The translations under genes were made by a program, and so were the position numbers. From Elusimicrobiales bacterium (GTDB taxonomy: Bacteria; Elusimicrobiota; Elusimicrobia; Elusimicrobiales; UBA9959), in contig JAQTOU010000007.1 of the NCBI GenBank assembly GCA_028713125.1, forward strand, positions 104,158-168,157: 64,000 nucleotides of DNA. Direction: 5' to 3'. The notes beneath the pieces were generated by a model. The model searched no databases. It was not told the origin of the DNA and was given only the letters and a program-made list of their open reading frames with translations. This document shows, in pieces, positions 36,290 through 43,942 of the stretch. Each line of letters begins with the position of its first letter. Within the stretch, counting starts at the first letter, position 1.

Positions 36290-36307
36290 ATGCTAATCTT
36301 TTAGCAT
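36290..36307 (+). promoter_or_regulatory. 18-bp palindrome over the cinA start codon
   Basis: ATGCTAA-TCTT-TTAGCAT: a perfect 7-bp inverted repeat whose right arm includes the A and T of the cinA ATG. No ribosome-binding site is visible here. It could be an operator or an RNA hairpin covering the start. TATGCT (36289-36294) inside it could be a -10 box, which would make the message nearly leaderless. Confidence 0.4.
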
Positions 36308-37526
36308 GAAAACCGGGAAAGCCGAAATCGTCTGCACCGGCTCGGAGCTGCTGAGCGGAAAGCTTAACCTTTACGTGCCACTTTTCCACGAGCTCCTGGC
36401 GCCGCTGGGCTTTGCCATAACGAGGGAGCAGTCCTGCGGGGACAGCCTTCCCGACATTAAAGACTGCCTCGCCGGCTCCCTGCGGCGGGCGGACCTGGTA
36501 ATAGCCTGCGGCGGGCTCGGCCCTACCTTCGACGACCTGACGCGCCAGGCCGCGGCCGCGGTGCTGGGCCGCCGGCTGTTCCATTCAAAAAGCTGCGAGC
36601 AGATACTCTCCTTCAACTACAAGCTTAAAGCCCTGCCGCCCAATATCAAGGACCAGTGCCTCCTGGTGGAGGGCGCGAAGCCGCTGGAGAACAGCAATGG
36701 CACCGCTTTCGGCCAGGTCCTGACCCGGGGCCGGAAAATGCTCGTCCTGCTGCCGGGCCCCAGGAAAGAATGGGAGCCGATGTTCCATAACTTCCTGGAC
36801 GAGGAAATAAGGGCGTTCTTCAAAGGGCGCCCCCCTGTCGCCCAGCTGAAGCTGAAGATAGCCGGCCTCTGGGAGCCGCAGGCCGAGAAACTTCTTCGCC
36901 CCGTCATGCGGCGCTTCCCTCTCGCCGGCTTTACCATCCTGGCCGGGCCCGGCACGGTGGAGTTCATCCTTTCGGGCGACGACAGCCGCGGGCTTATCGG
37001 CAGGGCGGGGGCCGCCTGCCGCAAAGAGCTGGGCGATAAACTTTACGGCGAAGGGGAGGACACTCTCGCGGCCGCCATAGGCGCGAAACTTAAAGCGCGG
37101 GGCAGAACCCTGTCCGCCGCCGAATCCTGCACCGGCGGCCTGGCAGCCAAGCTTGTCACGGATATCCCCGGCAGTTCCGAGTATTTCCTCGGCGGGGCGA
37201 TAACTTATTCCAACGCCGCCAAGATAAAACTGCTCGGCGTCAGGGGCGGGACGCTTGAGAAAGCCGGCGCGGTCTCCGGGGAATGCGCGCTGGAGATGGC
37301 CGCCGGGGCAAGGAAAATTTTCGGCAGCGACTACGCCTTTTCGGTTACCGGCATAGCCGGGCCGGGAGGGGGCACGGAAGAAAAACCGGCGGGGCTGGTT
37401 TTTTTCGGGCTGGCCGGGCCTCGCGGCACCGCCGTTTTCAAAAGGCAGTTCCGCGGCACGCGCCCCTTTATAAGGGAGTGCGCGGCTAATTTTATTTTGG
37501 ACGAGCTGCGAAAAGTAATAAAATAA
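36306..37526 (+). CDS. cinA: CinA-family protein
   Basis: 406 residues in two domains. The N-terminal MoaB/MPT-binding-like domain (about 1-170: TGSELLSGKLN, CGGLGPTFDDLTR, LLPGPRKEWEPMF) is the ADP-ribose pyrophosphatase-like part. The C-terminal NMN-deamidase-type CinA domain (about 255-400: AAESCTGGLAAKLVTDIPGSSEYF, VTGIAGPGGGTEEKPAGLV) is complete. The family recycles NMN and has been linked to competence and DNA damage in some species; no recA is adjacent here. The start codon lies within a palindrome. Confidence 0.92.
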   Translation: MKTGKAEIVCTGSELLSGKLNLYVPLFHELLAPLGFAITREQSCGDSLPDIKDCLAGSLRRADLVIACGGLGPTFDDLTRQAAAAVLGRRLFHSKSCEQILSFNYKLKALPPNIKDQCLLVEGAKPLENSNGTAFGQVLTRGRKMLVLLPGPRKEWEPMFHNFLDEEIRAFFKGRPPVAQLKLKIAGLWEPQAEKLLRPVMRRFPLAGFTILAGPGTVEFILSGDDSRGLIGRAGAACRKELGDKLYGEGEDTLAAAIGAKLKARGRTLSAAESCTGGLAAKLVTDIPGSSEYFLGGAITYSNAAKIKLLGVRGGTLEKAGAVSGECALEMAAGARKIFGSDYAFSVTGIAGPGGGTEEKPAGLVFFGLAGPRGTAVFKRQFRGTRPFIRECAANFILDELRKVIK

Positions 37527-37568
37527 GAGGGACCGGGAAATGCCGGCCGCTGATTTAAGGAGAACACC

Positions 37569-38123
37569 ATGAAAAGAACTGCCCTGGCGCTGACAGCCGT
37601 TTTCTTCGTACTTGCCGCCTGCGGAAAAAAAGAGCTGCCGCTCGAACAGCCAGAAAAACAGGCGGCGGGCGCGGCCCAGCCCTCCCCGGGCAGCGCGTCA
37701 TATGTAAAAAAAGACACCTATTTCAAGCTGCCCAATGCCGCCGGGGGGGAGATCGACCTGGCCGCCTACGCCGGGAAGCCGGCGATCGTGATGTTCTTCA
37801 CCGAAACCTGCCCCTACTGCCGCAAAGCCGCTCCTTTCATACAGAAGGTCTATACCTCCTACTCCGTGAAAGGGCTCGGAGTCATCGGCGTCCTGATACA
37901 GGACAGCGCCCAGCCCGGCCTGAATTTCGCCGCCGACCTGGGAGTTACCTTCCCCATCGTTTACAAGGGCGGCGCTATCTCCCGCAACTATCGCACGCAG
38001 GGCGTGCCATACATCTACCTGCTCAACAAAGAGCATGAGATCTACGACGTCTGGGAAGGTTACGACCCTTCGTTCGATTCCGCCATCATAAAAGCGGTGG
38101 AAACGGTCCTGGCGAAAAAGTAA
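37569..38123 (+). CDS. TlpA/AhpC-type thioredoxin-like lipoprotein
   Basis: 184 residues. The N-terminus MKRTALALTAVFFVLAAC ends in a lipobox with Cys18, so the protein is lipid-anchored. A thioredoxin fold (about 50-180) carries the CPYC active site (Cys81, Cys84) in MFFTETCPYCRKAAPF, and the cis-Pro region is GVPYIYLL. It probably reduces or handles disulfides on periplasmic proteins, as TlpA/ResA-like proteins do in cytochrome maturation; the partner is unknown. An AAGGAG site precedes the ATG. Confidence 0.87.
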   Translation: MKRTALALTAVFFVLAACGKKELPLEQPEKQAAGAAQPSPGSASYVKKDTYFKLPNAAGGEIDLAAYAGKPAIVMFFTETCPYCRKAAPFIQKVYTSYSVKGLGVIGVLIQDSAQPGLNFAADLGVTFPIVYKGGAISRNYRTQGVPYIYLLNKEHEIYDVWEGYDPSFDSAIIKAVETVLAKK

Positions 38124-38177
38124 ACGGGAAGCCGCCAAAAGGCCCCGCCGGCGAGCGGAGCGGCCGGAGCTATAAAA

Positions 38178-39305
38178 ATGTCCACGGCAATACAGAAAGG
38201 CAGCATACTGGTCCACCGGGTCTTCGACATAGCCGGAGAGATCTCGCTCGTCCGCGCCGAGCAGCTGCTTAGCGCCGACGCCAAGGGGCCGCGGCTCAAG
38301 TTCGCCACCGATACGCGCAAAGCCATCATCATAAAGGACTCCCCGCTCAAAGCCGACCTGGGAGAAGAAATACTGGACCTGCCCTCGGGCAAGCTGCCGG
38401 TGCGGATCTTCGCCAGGGTCTGGAACTACGGCGTCATCTCCGTCACGCTGGAGCTGGCCATCCCGCCCGGCACGGAATGGGGCAGGCTCGTCAGGACAGC
38501 CTCCGAACTGGAGGCCTCCGGCGAGATAGAGCTGCTGGCGGTCTCGCGCAAGGACGCCCTGAAAAAGCGCATCATGCAGGCCGTGATCAACCCGGCGGAA
38601 TGGGAGATCCACGAGGATTACATAACCTATATCATAGAGAAGGCCGACGGCCTCGAGAACCCGAGGGACTTCATCAAGAAGGTGGACGTGGCCGCGCTGA
38701 TCCTGGCAGAGGAGAAGGAACACCTGGTGGACGAGCACCGCGCCTTCCTTATAGAGAGCGCGATACAGTACTCCAGCTCCGACCTGGCGATAATAGACTG
38801 GAACTCCGCCCTGCTGATAGAGCCTGACGGCCAGCGCGATATCGCCGACGTCATCGAATTTTCCCTCACCCACCTGCTGGAGTTCCGCTATTACGACGAG
38901 ATGCTGGGCCGGAAACTGGAAGAGCTTTACGACGCCATGGACCAGAAGCGGGAAAGCGTGGCGAATATTTTCAGGAATTTATACGCCGATATCGCGGAGG
39001 ACTCCAGCCGCAAATACATGGAGTTCTCCGAATTCCTCGGGCGCGTGGAAAACTCCCTTAAGACGGTAGGAGACCCCTACCTGGCCGTCGCGTTCAGGGC
39101 TTCAGCCGCGGAGTTCCACTTCGACGACTGGCGCAAAAGCATCTCGCGCAAGATGGAGACGCTCGCGCAGATCAGCCAGATACTGCACGGCGAGGTGAAC
39201 ACCCGCCGGAGCCACTGGCTGGAAATAATAATAATCGTGCTTATCGCGGTGGAGATGATCCCGATGGCCGTGGACCTGCTGAAGTACCTCGGCCTGGTGG
39301 GTTAG
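38178..39305 (+). CDS. RMD1/DUF155-family protein with a C-terminal membrane anchor
   Basis: 375 residues. The central to C-terminal region matches the RMD1/YagE (DUF155) family: LEFRYYDEMLGRKLEELYDAM, the ENSLKTVGDPYLAVAFRASAAEFHF segment, and a final LEIIIIVLIAVEMIPMAVDLL membrane helix. In eukaryotes RMND1 proteins are mitochondrial inner-membrane factors; the bacterial role is not established. The upstream half is soluble. It lies 54 bases after the thioredoxin-like gene on the same strand. Confidence 0.75.
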   Translation: MSTAIQKGSILVHRVFDIAGEISLVRAEQLLSADAKGPRLKFATDTRKAIIIKDSPLKADLGEEILDLPSGKLPVRIFARVWNYGVISVTLELAIPPGTEWGRLVRTASELEASGEIELLAVSRKDALKKRIMQAVINPAEWEIHEDYITYIIEKADGLENPRDFIKKVDVAALILAEEKEHLVDEHRAFLIESAIQYSSSDLAIIDWNSALLIEPDGQRDIADVIEFSLTHLLEFRYYDEMLGRKLEELYDAMDQKRESVANIFRNLYADIAEDSSRKYMEFSEFLGRVENSLKTVGDPYLAVAFRASAAEFHFDDWRKSISRKMETLAQISQILHGEVNTRRSHWLEIIIIVLIAVEMIPMAVDLLKYLGLVG

Positions 39306-39312
39306 CGGGCCG

Positions 39313-40515
39313 CTAGTTTTTCACTGGCGCCGGAGAGCCCAGCAGCCTGATAGCCGCCGCCACAGCTTCCCTCGCCTTGCCGCTCACGCCACCGCTCGAG
39401 CGGTATTTTATTTTAAGGAAATTCAGCGGCGTGCCGTTCAGCTTCACGCGGAAATCCAGGTGCGGCCCGCTCGAGAGCCCCGAAGACCCGACGTAACCGA
39501 TGACGTCGCCCTGGCTGACGCGGCGGCCTCTGCCGGCGCCCCTTGCGATCCGCGAAAGATGCCCGTACGTGGACTCGTAGCCGGCCCCGTGGCGCAGGAC
39601 TATCAGCCTGCCGTTGGCGCCCTTCCAGCCGGAGAAGGAAACCGTGCCGTCGGCCACCGCGGAAACGGGGGTGCCGGAAGGGGCCGCGTAATCTATGCCC
39701 TGGTGCGGCCTGAAGATCTTCAGCACCGGGTGGAAGCGGCGGTTCGTAAAGTAGGAGGAAATGCGGCGGTAGTGCAGCGGAGCCCGCAGGAACATGCTCC
39801 TGAGCGACTCGCCTTTTTCGTCGTAGTAGGAGCCCTGCCAGGCCGCGGCCGTCTTGCGGCCCGTTTCCGGTCCCTCGTAAGCGGCCGCGATGATCTTAGG
39901 GGAGATCACTCTGCCGGCCGGATCTTTTTTGTAGTTCCAGCAAAGCGCCCAGCGGTCGCCCTCCCTGACCTCGGTCAGGAAGTCCACGGACCAGGAGAAC
40001 ACGTCGGTATAATCCAGGATCACGGCGGGGGGAACTCCGCCGGCGGTCATGGATTCCCAAAGGGAAGAAGTTATAACCCCGGAGGCCGAGGCGGAGGAGA
40101 ATTCCACCTGCACAGGCTGGACCTGGAGCGAGAATTCTCCGCCGGTGGAAATGGAAATGAGATAGGTATTCAGGTCCTTCGTCACGACGAGCGACTTCAT
40201 CGCGCCCCAGGTCGAGAAAACTATGCTGTAGGAATCCTCCAGGCGCAGGCGGCGAAGGTTGATCTTCGGGGAAAGCAGCTTAGAGACGCGCGCCCTTTCC
40301 GCGTCGCTGAGCCCCTCGGCTTTAAAGACCCCGTCGAGCGGGCCGGTGAAAGTGCCGGAGGAAACGCGGAGCTCTTCTTCCTCGAAGCCGGGCCCCAGGT
40401 CGTCCCGGAGAAGGAACAGGCCCAAGACAAGAAGCGAGGCCGCCGCGAGAATTCCCGCGAGCCGGAACCATCTGGTTCTCTCGGTGCTGCGATCAGGGTG
40501 CGGGGTAGTCTCCAT
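39313..40515 (-). CDS. membrane-anchored M23 (LytM) metallopeptidase
   Basis: About 400 residues from the ATG at 40515, chosen because the protein then starts with a short polar segment and a membrane anchor (LAGILAAASLLVLGLFLL). A longer frame to 40626 would add an atypical Pro/Arg-rich stretch. The C-terminal LytM domain has the zinc ligands HQGIDYAAPSG (H, D) and SGPHLDFRV (H). It resembles MepM-type peptidoglycan endopeptidases, with a long N-terminal region before the catalytic part. Family members cut peptide cross-links; the first histidine, aspartate and final HxD-like pair appear intact, so activity is expected. It converges with the RMD1-like gene. Confidence 0.85.
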   Translation of the reverse strand: METTPHPDRSTERTRWFRLAGILAAASLLVLGLFLLRDDLGPGFEEEELRVSSGTFTGPLDGVFKAEGLSDAERARVSKLLSPKINLRRLRLEDSYSIVFSTWGAMKSLVVTKDLNTYLISISTGGEFSLQVQPVQVEFSSASASGVITSSLWESMTAGGVPPAVILDYTDVFSWSVDFLTEVREGDRWALCWNYKKDPAGRVISPKIIAAAYEGPETGRKTAAAWQGSYYDEKGESLRSMFLRAPLHYRRISSYFTNRRFHPVLKIFRPHQGIDYAAPSGTPVSAVADGTVSFSGWKGANGRLIVLRHGAGYESTYGHLSRIARGAGRGRRVSQGDVIGYVGSSGLSSGPHLDFRVKLNGTPLNFLKIKYRSSGGVSGKAREAVAAAIRLLGSPAPVKN

Positions 40516-40625
40516 GTCATGAATAATAACAAATTTACCCCGCGCCTTGGCTATTTGCCGGGCAGCGCCCGGGGCGCGGCGCGCGCTTCCCGGGAAAGCC
40601 CGGGGTTCGCCGGGGACTTGAAGCA

Positions 40626-40655
40626 TTGACTAGCCATAGAGGTTATTAATATAAT
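40626..40655 (+). promoter_or_regulatory. strong sigma-70 promoter for rpsO-pnp
   Basis: TTGACT (40626-40631), 18 bases, TATAAT (40650-40655). This is among the best promoters in the window. The expected start is near 40662, ~30 bases before rpsO, in a divergent gap with the M23 peptidase gene. Confidence 0.8.
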
Positions 40656-40692
40656 AGGCAAACGGATAAAACCACTACAAAGAGAGAAAAAC

Positions 40693-40962
40693 ATGTCTAC
40701 AACCAAGAACAAAATCAGAGAAATAACGGAGAAATTCTCCGCAAAACCCAACGATACCGGCTCAGCCTCCGTGCAGGTAGCGCTCGTCACCGAGCGCATC
40801 CAGTATCTTGCCAAGCACCATACCACCAACCCTAAGGACCACGCCTCACAGCTCGGTCTCACCAAGCTGGTCTCGCAGCGCAAGCGCCTTCTTAGCTACC
40901 TTGAAGCCAATAACAGGGAAGAATACAAGAAGGTCATCAAAGCCCTGGGCTTAAGGAAATAA
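40693..40962 (+). CDS. rpsO: 30S ribosomal protein S15
   Basis: 89 residues, exact family length. It has the S15 pattern GSASVQVALVTERIQYLAKHH and the conserved C-terminal SQRKRLLSYLEANNREEYKKVIKALGLRK. It binds 16S rRNA early in small-subunit assembly. It lies three bases upstream of pnp, the classic rpsO-pnp order. AGAG stands before the ATG. Confidence 0.97.
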   Translation: MSTTKNKIREITEKFSAKPNDTGSASVQVALVTERIQYLAKHHTTNPKDHASQLGLTKLVSQRKRLLSYLEANNREEYKKVIKALGLRK

Positions 40963-40965
40963 CAA

Positions 40966-43104
40966 ATGACAAACTACCCTAAACCGCTCCGCCTGGAAGA
41001 ACAGGTGGGGGATAAGTCCATTTCATTCGAAACCGGCGCCATAGCCAAGCAGTCCGGCGGCGCCGTGATCATCCGCATCGGGGACACCATGGTGCTCTCG
41101 ACCGCGGTCCAGGCCAACAAGCCCAAGGACACTCCGCCCCAGTTCGTGCCGCTCAGCTGCGACTACAAAGAGCGCACCTACGCGGCCGGCAAGATACCCG
41201 GCGGCTTCTTCAAGCGCGAGGGCAAAGCCCGCGAGAAAGAAGTCCTCGCCTCCCGCCTGACGGACCGCGCCGTGCGCCCCCTGTTCCCGGATTATTTCAA
41301 CACCGAGACCCAGGTGGTCAACATGGTGATGTCCTACGACGGCGTTAACGACGCCGACGTGGTCTCCATCAACTCGGCCTCCGCGGCCCTGATGATCTCC
41401 GACATCCCGTGGAACGGCCCCGTCTCCGCCGTGCGCGTCGGCAAGATCGACGGCAAGTTCATAATGAACCCCACTAACGAGCAGCGCGAGACCTCCGAGA
41501 TGGAAATGGTCATCTGCGGCACGCTCAACGGCATCCTGATGGTGGAGGGCGGCGCCAAAGAGCTCCCCAACTCCGACCTGATCGGGGCCATGGAAGCCGC
41601 AAAGCCCGAACTTGAGAAACTCAACAACCTGCAGATCAAGATGAAACAGCAGGTAGGCAAAGCCAAGACCGCTATCGCCACCCCCGAGATAAAGGCCGAC
41701 CTCAAGGCCGCCGTGGAAACGATGGTGAAGGCTGAGATCGAGAGGATCCTCTCCTCCAAGCCCGAGAAGAAAGCCATGGAGAAGGCCCTCGAAGAGATCA
41801 GGATCAAGGCCTACACCGCGATGGTCGAGAAGTACCCGACCGACGCGACGGCCTCCTACCAGGCCAAGACCGTGTTCGAGGATCTCCTCTCCGAAGTCTG
41901 GCGCCGCATCACCCTCGACACAAAGATCCGCACCGACGGCCGCAAGACCGAAGAGGTCCGCGAGATCAACATCGACCCGGGCTTCCTGCCCCGCACCCAC
42001 GGCTCCGCCGTGTTCACCCGCGGCCAGACCCAGGCGCTGGTGGTGGCCACCCTCGGCACCGCCGACGACAAGCAGATGCTGGACGCCCTTGAAGGCAAGA
42101 CCTACGACCGGTTCATGCTGCATTACAACTTCCCGAGCTACTCCGTCGGCGAAGTGAAGCCCGACAGGGGCCCCGGCCGCCGCGAAATAGGCCATGGCCA
42201 CCTCGCCAAGCGCGCGCTCCTGCCGCTTCTTCCCACCGAAGAAGTATTCCCTTACACCATCCGCCTCGTGTCCGACATCCTGGAGTCTAACGGCTCCTCG
42301 TCGATGGCCACCGTGTGCGGCGGTTCCCTCGCGATGTTCGACGCCGGCGTGCCCATGAAGGCCGCCTGCTCCGGCATAGCGATGGGCCTGGTGACCGACG
42401 GCTCCAAGTTCGCCGTGCTGTCCGACATCGCCGGCCTGGAAGACCACTACGGCGACATGGACTTCAAGATCACCGGCACGCGCCAAGGCGTGACCGCGCT
42501 CCAGATGGACGTGAAGCTCGCCAGCGGCATCCCGATGAACATCATGAAGGAAGCCATCGAGCAGGCCACCCGCGGCCGCCTCCACATCCTGGATATCATG
42601 GAAAAGGCCATGGCGGCGCCCCGCGCCGACATCTCCGAGTTCGCGCCCCGCATCGTGAAGCTGATGATCCCCCGCGACAAGATCGGCGCCTTCATAGGGC
42701 CCGGCGGCAAGAACATCCGCGGCATCCAGGAGCGCACCGGCGCCGACATCGCCGTAGAGGACGACGGTTCAGTGTTCATCTCCAGCTGCGACAAGGCCAG
42801 CCTTGAAGCCGCAAAATCCATGGTGGAGCAGTTCAGCATGGAAGTGGAAGTGGGCAAAACCTACAAAGGCAAAGTCGTGTCCATCGTGGACTTCGGCGCC
42901 TTCGTGGAAGTCCTGCCCGGCAAAGAAGGCCTCCTGCACATCTCCGAGATCGACGTAAAGCGGATCAACCGCGTCGACGACGTCCTGAAGATGGGCCAGG
43001 AAATAGAAGTGAAGTGCATCGAGGAGAACAACGGCAAGTACCGCCTCTCCCGCCGCGTGCTTATGCAGCAGCCCGGGCAGCCTGTGCAGCCCGTAAGGAA
43101 GTAA
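40966..43104 (+). CDS. pnp: polyribonucleotide nucleotidyltransferase (PNPase)
   Basis: 712 residues. It has two RNase PH domains (about 10-220 and 320-540) around an all-helical linker. The phosphorolytic site includes GQTQALVVATLGT and FMLHYNFPSYSVGEV. A KH domain (KLMIPRDKIGAFIGPGGKNI) and an S1 domain (GKVVSIVDFGAFVEVLPGKEGLLHISEI) follow. It degrades RNA 3' to 5' with phosphate. Co-transcription with rpsO is typical. It is followed by a strong hairpin without a T-run, then accB. Confidence 0.97.
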   Translation: MTNYPKPLRLEEQVGDKSISFETGAIAKQSGGAVIIRIGDTMVLSTAVQANKPKDTPPQFVPLSCDYKERTYAAGKIPGGFFKREGKAREKEVLASRLTDRAVRPLFPDYFNTETQVVNMVMSYDGVNDADVVSINSASAALMISDIPWNGPVSAVRVGKIDGKFIMNPTNEQRETSEMEMVICGTLNGILMVEGGAKELPNSDLIGAMEAAKPELEKLNNLQIKMKQQVGKAKTAIATPEIKADLKAAVETMVKAEIERILSSKPEKKAMEKALEEIRIKAYTAMVEKYPTDATASYQAKTVFEDLLSEVWRRITLDTKIRTDGRKTEEVREINIDPGFLPRTHGSAVFTRGQTQALVVATLGTADDKQMLDALEGKTYDRFMLHYNFPSYSVGEVKPDRGPGRREIGHGHLAKRALLPLLPTEEVFPYTIRLVSDILESNGSSSMATVCGGSLAMFDAGVPMKAACSGIAMGLVTDGSKFAVLSDIAGLEDHYGDMDFKITGTRQGVTALQMDVKLASGIPMNIMKEAIEQATRGRLHILDIMEKAMAAPRADISEFAPRIVKLMIPRDKIGAFIGPGGKNIRGIQERTGADIAVEDDGSVFISSCDKASLEAAKSMVEQFSMEVEVGKTYKGKVVSIVDFGAFVEVLPGKEGLLHISEIDVKRINRVDDVLKMGQEIEVKCIEENNGKYRLSRRVLMQQPGQPVQPVRK

Positions 43105-43111
43105 ACTAGAT

Positions 43112-43140
43112 CCGGCCCCCGCGTCCAACGCGGGGGCCGG
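43112..43140 (+). other. strong GC hairpin between pnp and accB
   Basis: CCGGCCCCCGCG pairs perfectly with CGCGGGGGCCGG over a 5-base loop. No T-run follows, so it is more likely an RNA-stabilising or attenuating hairpin than a terminator. accB begins 24 bases further on with AGGAGG-like GGAGGAAA. Confidence 0.7.
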
Positions 43141-43163
43141 AATATCTACTGGAGGAAACACCG

Positions 43164-43643
43164 ATGAAAAAAACCGTAAAACCCCAGGAAACAGCTTTCG
43201 ACCAGGTGCAGAAGTTCTACCAGTTCATGAACTCCAACAAGCTGGAAGTCATAGAATTCTCCAAGGACAGCACCTACATTAAACTGGTCCGCAAACATAA
43301 TAACGCCGTGCACCAGATCCCCGTTTTCGCCCCTTCGGCCCACGCCCCCGCGGCCCACGCCCCGGCCGCCGGCCACGCGCCTAAAGCCCAGCCCGCGGCC
43401 GTCAGCGGGGAAACGATCAAGACCCCGATGTCCGGCATCTTCTTCCGCGCGCCCAGCCCGTCCAGCCCGCCCTACGTGCGCGAGGGCGACACCGTAAAGG
43501 AAGGCCAGGTCATCTGCGTGATCGAAGCCATGAAGGTTTTCAACGAAATAAAGGCCGAGTTCACCTGCGTCATCGAGAAAGTGCTGCAGGAGAACGGCAA
43601 GCCCGTGGAGCCCAACGCCGACCTCTTCCTGGTGAAGAAATAG
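43164..43643 (+). CDS. accB: biotin carboxyl carrier protein of acetyl-CoA carboxylase
   Basis: 159 residues. The biotinyl domain has EAMKVFNEI with Lys124 as the biotin site, preceded by KTPMSGIFFRAPSPSSPPYVREGD (the 'thumb' region). An Ala/Pro/His-rich linker (about 55-80) joins it to a short N-terminal helix, as in standard AccB. It carries CO2 in malonyl-CoA synthesis. accC does not follow; instead a small winged-helix gene lies one base downstream, which is unusual. Confidence 0.93.
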   Translation: MKKTVKPQETAFDQVQKFYQFMNSNKLEVIEFSKDSTYIKLVRKHNNAVHQIPVFAPSAHAPAAHAPAAGHAPKAQPAAVSGETIKTPMSGIFFRAPSPSSPPYVREGDTVKEGQVICVIEAMKVFNEIKAEFTCVIEKVLQENGKPVEPNADLFLVKK

Positions 43644-43644
43644 C

Positions 43645-43878
43645 ATGGAGGATACAGCCAAGTACACTGATACGCTGGCCCAGACCGCCGCGAACCTGCT
43701 GGAGGCCCTTAAGGCCTCCGGCGGCGACGCTTCCTCCTGGGACCTCAAATTCAAACTGCACCTTTCAAGTTCCTCGCTCTACCTGGCCCTTGGCTGGCTG
43801 GCAGCCCAGGGAAAGATCGCCCTCTACCCGAAAGAACTTAATTTCCGGGTAGTCCTTACAGATTCGGGAAGGGGCTAG
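43645..43878 (+). CDS. small winged-helix protein (DUF2582-like)
   Basis: 77 residues. The sequence reads as one winged helix: a helix NLLEALKASGGDASSWDLKFKL, then LSSSSLYLALGWLAAQGKIALYP and a short beta wing. This matches small bacterial winged-helix proteins of the DUF2582 type, in which SxxxLYLALGWLAxxxKI is the hallmark. It starts one base after accB, so it is in the same transcript. Its target is unknown; control of the accB transcript or of fatty-acid genes is only a guess. Confidence 0.75.
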   Translation: MEDTAKYTDTLAQTAANLLEALKASGGDASSWDLKFKLHLSSSSLYLALGWLAAQGKIALYPKELNFRVVLTDSGRG

Positions 43879-43942
43879 TAACGGCCGAAGCCAGAGGTCT
43901 TTATGGACCTCTGACTCTCGACTCCCGACTCTTACCCATACC

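Noticed and set aside
40516..40626. 37-codon N-terminal extension of the M23 peptidase
   Set aside because: The added Arg/Pro/Ala-rich residues precede a clean membrane anchor and would overlap the divergent rpsO promoter region.
41023..42585. 520-codon minus-strand frame opposite pnp
   Set aside because: Shadow of PNPase; Gly/His/Val-rich composition and no domain.
43892..43913. 8-bp hairpin between the winged-helix gene and ftsK considered as a terminator
   Set aside because: No T-run follows, and the stem is short.
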